Assembly: GCA_035944115.1 (NCBI GenBank)
Contig: DASZBJ010000012.1
Location: 124,001-188,000, forward strand
Direction of reading: 5' to 3'
DNA length: 64,000 nt
DNA from: Candidatus Babeliales bacterium
Lineage (GTDB): Bacteria > Babelota > Babeliae > Babelales > Vermiphilaceae
This document shows, in pieces, positions 61,149-64,000 of the stretch (position 1 is its first letter; each line of letters starts with the position of its first letter). Made by a program: the position numbers and the translations under genes. The notes beneath the pieces were generated by a model that saw only the letters and a program-made list of their open reading frames with translations, searched no databases and was not told where the DNA came from.

Positions 61149-61604
61149 ATGAACATGAATACATTGATAGAAATAGGTAGCTTCTTCTTATCAGAATGGC
61201 TTTGGGGGATTACCTGGGGAATATATGCAATACCGATCGCGATGATCAATATGTTTATACTCATGCGATTCTACACACGCGCATCATTTGGCACCACACT
61301 GCTTGTTGCATTATCTGGCCCCCTAATAGCTTTTTTAGTTTTTAATATTGTGACCCTTACCGTTTTAATATATGGTTTAGGATTTGAGTATGCACAAACT
61401 GATCAAAAAAGCTGTGAACATATTTTTTTAATATATCTATGGCTTGGTCTTATTTATGGATCATTACAATCAATATATCTTAAGATTCTGAGCATCTATT
61501 ACCCCCAAATTAGCAATGTGCAAAGACTGTATATCTTAAGTTATATTGCGCATATAATAGCCGCATGGATGTCATACTTGCTCCTTCCTTTTTGTAATCT
61601 TTGA
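61149..61604 (+). CDS. Small polytopic membrane protein
   Basis: 151 residues with about four membrane helices (LWGITWGIYAIPIAMINMFI, TTLLVALSGPLIAFLVFNIV, IFLIYLWLGLIYGSLQSIYL, ILSYIAHIIAAWMSYLLLPF). AAGGA lies 5 nt before the ATG at 61149, which directly follows the stop of the nitroreductase gene, so they are co-translated. No family is recognised. Confidence 0.68.
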   Translation: MNMNTLIEIGSFFLSEWLWGITWGIYAIPIAMINMFILMRFYTRASFGTTLLVALSGPLIAFLVFNIVTLTVLIYGLGFEYAQTDQKSCEHIFLIYLWLGLIYGSLQSIYLKILSIYYPQISNVQRLYILSYIAHIIAAWMSYLLLPFCNL

Positions 61605-61672
61605 AAATCTTTTAATATAACGTAAGCTCGATCTAACCTGTCTATAAAGAACTTATCCGACAATTCCTACCC

Positions 61673-63199
61673 TTATACCTTCTCCCCAGACATCTCACGA
61701 GGAACAGCAATGCCCATATTTTTTAAAATAAATGGTGCAATATCTGCAAGTCCTTTTAAAGATTGCAGATCTACCGCTTTACTACGCTCTCTGCTCATCA
61801 TAATAAATGGAACAGGATTATTCGTATGTGCTGTTCTGGGTACATTGCCCGCTCCACTTGCCATTTCTTCAGCTTTCCCATGATCGGCAGTGATATATAA
61901 TACTCCATCCATCTTTTCCACAATGAGCGCAAATAATTGTTCTAATTGCTCATCTAAACATTCAACCGCTTGCACTGTTGCATCAAAATCTCCAGAATGC
62001 CCTACCATGTCAGTATTTGCATAGTTAATAAGGTAAAAGTCACAAGGATTATCTTCCAACGAATCACACACTGCTTTTGTTATTTCCACAGCTGACATGC
62101 AAGGATGCTGTGCATAACTATCCACAATTAACGACGGAATCATTTTCACTGTCTCACCCGAAATGCCATACTCTTTTTTGCCGGTGAAAAAATAGGTCAC
62201 ATGCGCATACTTTTCTGTCTCAGCTATAGAAAAAATAGTTTTATGATGCGCCGCTAGTACATCTTTTAATGTGTTACGCGGCGCTTGCTGCTCAAATAAG
62301 ACCGTAGTTTTTAACGTGGGATCGTATTGAATCGGCGTAATAAAACAGGAAAGGGTAATTCCTTTGGTCTTGAATTTTTTAAACTCCGGATCAACAAAAG
62401 CTGCGGTCAACTGGCGAGCGCGATCCTCTCTGAAATTGATAAAAATTATACCATCGCCATCTTGCACGGTACTTGTGGGATCAAGTTGCACTGGCTCGAT
62501 AAATTCATCAGTAACTCCATTATCGTATCTGTCTTGGATTACCTCATCCCATGATTGAGCTACCGACGGTTGCCCATCAACCAGAACGCGATAACTTTTT
62601 TCGGTCCTGTCCCAATTGTTATTGCGATCCATGGCATAAAATCTTCCATGCAGAGATGCAATAGATCCATACTCAAAGGTCATTAATGCCTGGTCCAGTT
62701 GCTCAAGATACTGAACTGCGGATTTAGGGGGAGCATCTCGTCCATCCAGAAAGGCATGAATAAATACTCGTGCTATTTTTTGCTGATATGCAACACCAAG
62801 AATGGCATATAACAACTCCAAATCACTGTGCACTCCTGCGTCGGATAGCAACCCCATAATGTGCAACGAACCTCCGCAATCATGGATTTTCTTTACATTC
62901 GCAAGCAATGTTTTATTGCTGAAAAATGACTTATTAGTAATCGCATTATGAATCATGGTAACTGGCTGCACCAATACTCGTCCCGTTCCAATTGTTATGT
63001 GTCCCACCTCTGAATTGCTCATGTATCCATTAGGAAGTCCAACCGCAGCTCCTGCAGCGTTAAGCAGGGTATGAGGATACTCAGAAAACCATGCATCAAG
63101 ATTCGGTGTTTTCGCATGATGTATCGCATTATGATCTTTCTTGTCGCTATACCCAAAACCATCTAAAATAACCAACGCCGTGGGAATCGACCGCTTCAT
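61673..63199 (-). CDS. gpmI: Phosphoglycerate mutase, cofactor-independent
   Basis: 508 residues from the ATG at 63199, chosen because AAGGAGATG lies just upstream; an ATG at 63214 is also in frame. ALVILDGFGYSD starts the alkaline-phosphatase-like domain, SNSEVGHITIGTGR has the active-site Ser, and YANTDMVGHSGDFDAT and TADHGKAEEMA supply metal ligands. It interconverts 3- and 2-phosphoglycerate in lower glycolysis, using manganese and no bisphosphoglycerate. A TATAAT lies at 63216-63222 on this strand. Confidence 0.95.
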   Translation of the reverse strand: MKRSIPTALVILDGFGYSDKKDHNAIHHAKTPNLDAWFSEYPHTLLNAAGAAVGLPNGYMSNSEVGHITIGTGRVLVQPVTMIHNAITNKSFFSNKTLLANVKKIHDCGGSLHIMGLLSDAGVHSDLELLYAILGVAYQQKIARVFIHAFLDGRDAPPKSAVQYLEQLDQALMTFEYGSIASLHGRFYAMDRNNNWDRTEKSYRVLVDGQPSVAQSWDEVIQDRYDNGVTDEFIEPVQLDPTSTVQDGDGIIFINFREDRARQLTAAFVDPEFKKFKTKGITLSCFITPIQYDPTLKTTVLFEQQAPRNTLKDVLAAHHKTIFSIAETEKYAHVTYFFTGKKEYGISGETVKMIPSLIVDSYAQHPCMSAVEITKAVCDSLEDNPCDFYLINYANTDMVGHSGDFDATVQAVECLDEQLEQLFALIVEKMDGVLYITADHGKAEEMASGAGNVPRTAHTNNPVPFIMMSRERSKAVDLQSLKGLADIAPFILKNMGIAVPREMSGEKV

Positions 63200-63431
63200 A
63201 CACATCTCCTTCATTATAATGACCTACTCGTAAAGATTTACTCGCCACACTATCATAAGCTCTATTTTTTCAAAATGATCATGCTAAGTCATTTCGGAAT
63301 AACTTGATAAATGACGAGGCAGCAACACCAATAAAACATCAGATATTGATTTTAAGGTTTTGGTTTTTATATAATAATCTTCAAATAGAATCGTGGATTC
63401 GATAGTACAAAGAAATAAAAAAAGGAAAAAA

Positions 63432-64000
63432 ATGAAAGCGATAATCAAATCCCTCATTCTTGGTCTTCTTATGACCTCGTGCATGATGCACCCTGCAGCT
63501 GCACCGGGAGATGAAGAAGAACAAAAATATACACACCAAGCTGCGGAACGATCACTCGTCGATCTGAATGATCCTGCTGCCGTGCGAGCCCACCGTGAAC
63601 GTGAAGAAGTGCTTGCACAGTTCCGCAGAGAAGAAGAAATCCGCTTGCGTAAAGAACGTGCCGCTGCTGATCGTGCAGCGCAAGAAGAAGCTGATCGAGC
63701 AAAGCGTGCGGGGAGACGTGCTCCGCAAGAAGCTGCGGCCCAGACAACGCCACCTGCCGGTCGAGCACAAGAAGATGAAAAAGAACAAGAAGAGAGAAAA
63801 AACTTCTCATACAGCGATGAGCAAATAGTTGATTTGCTCGGGCGGCTTCCTACTGCAGTTGGCAAACATTTAGAACAATTCGCGCCACAGACATTTGCTG
63901 ATCCTCAGGCAAAAATTCAATCACTAGCACTCGATTCTGGAGAATTAACGCAACGCACGGCCATTAGTCCTAATAACCAATTTATTGTTACCGGATCTCA
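63432..64000 (+). CDS. Secreted F-box-like/WD40 protein (3' end outside window)
   Basis: AAAGGA lies 5-10 nt before the ATG and the frame is open to the right edge. Signal peptide MKAIIKSLILGLLMTSCMMHPAAA. A strongly charged Glu/Arg coiled coil (about 30-120) is followed by the same helical stretch as in the WD40 protein at 21118 (DEQIVDLLGRLPTAVGKHLE, then F) and the first WD40 strand (AISPNNQFIVTGS). It is thus a fourth member of the secreted WD40 group. The number of repeats cannot be seen. Confidence 0.82.
   Translation, partial: MKAIIKSLILGLLMTSCMMHPAAAPGDEEEQKYTHQAAERSLVDLNDPAAVRAHREREEVLAQFRREEEIRLRKERAAADRAAQEEADRAKRAGRRAPQEAAAQTTPPAGRAQEDEKEQEERKNFSYSDEQIVDLLGRLPTAVGKHLEQFAPQTFADPQAKIQSLALDSGELTQRTAISPNNQFIVTGS

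Noticed and set aside
63284-63865. Minus-strand frame of 193 codons near the right edge
   Set aside because: Ser/Ala/Arg-rich mirror of the charged coiled coil in the WD40 gene at 63432, which has a signal peptide and ribosome binding site.
1-64000. tRNA, rRNA or CRISPR arrays
   Set aside because: No cloverleaf, rRNA core sequence or regularly spaced repeat was found by reading; weak tRNAs could still be missed without a covariance search.

Overview
The window is dense, mostly single-copy bacterial DNA with ordinary stop codons, AAGGAG-type ribosome binding sites and strong hairpin terminators. Housekeeping genes are interrupted by long runs of small genes that nearly all begin with a signal peptide. 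No rRNA, tRNA or CRISPR array was seen. Several features together suggest a host-associated member of Candidatus Dependentiae (TM6/Babeliae) or a similar protist-associated Gram-negative lineage: many secreted helical proteins without clear relatives, WD40 proteins with a signal peptide and an F-box-like segment, a Fic protein, an AAA-ATPase-like/PD-(D/E)XK protein, a type II secretion pseudopilin set and a membrane pyrophosphatase. This assignment is inference; no phylogenetic marker was compared.

Layout. 1-9582: secreted or membrane-anchored small proteins. Several share a C-terminal two-helix hydrophobic hairpin and several share a W...EQK...H..Q module. The run also holds a tandem pair of alpha/beta-hydrolase (lipase-like) genes. 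9677-15450: ABC-F ATPase, transketolase, a His-rich mini-protein, a ComEC-like protein with a decayed metallo-beta-lactamase-like part, and a DJ-1/PfpI protein. 15406-24415: an island of secreted proteins with ubiquitin-interacting-motif-like segments and WD40 beta-propellers, containing a tandem duplication with diverged centres and two broken genes. 24432-28678 (minus): pgi-zwf-gnd-cyclase operon, feeding glucose 6-phosphate into the oxidative pentose phosphate route; transketolase (11627) and glucokinase (51740) lie elsewhere in the window. 28837-36448: AAA/PD-(D/E)XK protein, Fic protein, proton/sodium pyrophosphatase, two glycosyltransferases. 36685-43655: a second run of secreted proteins, with a pair of long coiled-coil paralogues and four small proteins sharing one CxxC-centred motif. 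It ends in a frameshifted gene flanked by an exact 36-bp repeat of the tyrS 3' end. 43720-53745: tyrS, a site-2-protease-like protein lacking its metal ligands, a large secreted toxin-like protein with a candidate immunity gene, a TMTC-like TPR membrane protein, an ART-like secreted protein, glucokinase and a secreted protein. 53845-60050: gspF-G-H-I-J-K followed by an MCE (MlaD-like) protein with a possible outer-membrane barrel. 60074-64000: small membrane proteins, a nitroreductase, gpmI, and the 5' part of another WD40 protein cut by the window edge.

Reading of the whole: sugar phosphates enter through glucokinase, Pgi and the pentose phosphate pathway, and the pyrophosphatase can energise the membrane from PPi. 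The GspF-K pseudopilins imply a type II secretion machine that could export the many signal-peptide proteins. The strongest candidates for something undescribed are the UIM-like/F-box-like/WD40 secreted island, the W-EQK and CxxC secreted families, and the two places where secreted-protein genes sit between duplicated 3' ends of conserved genes.
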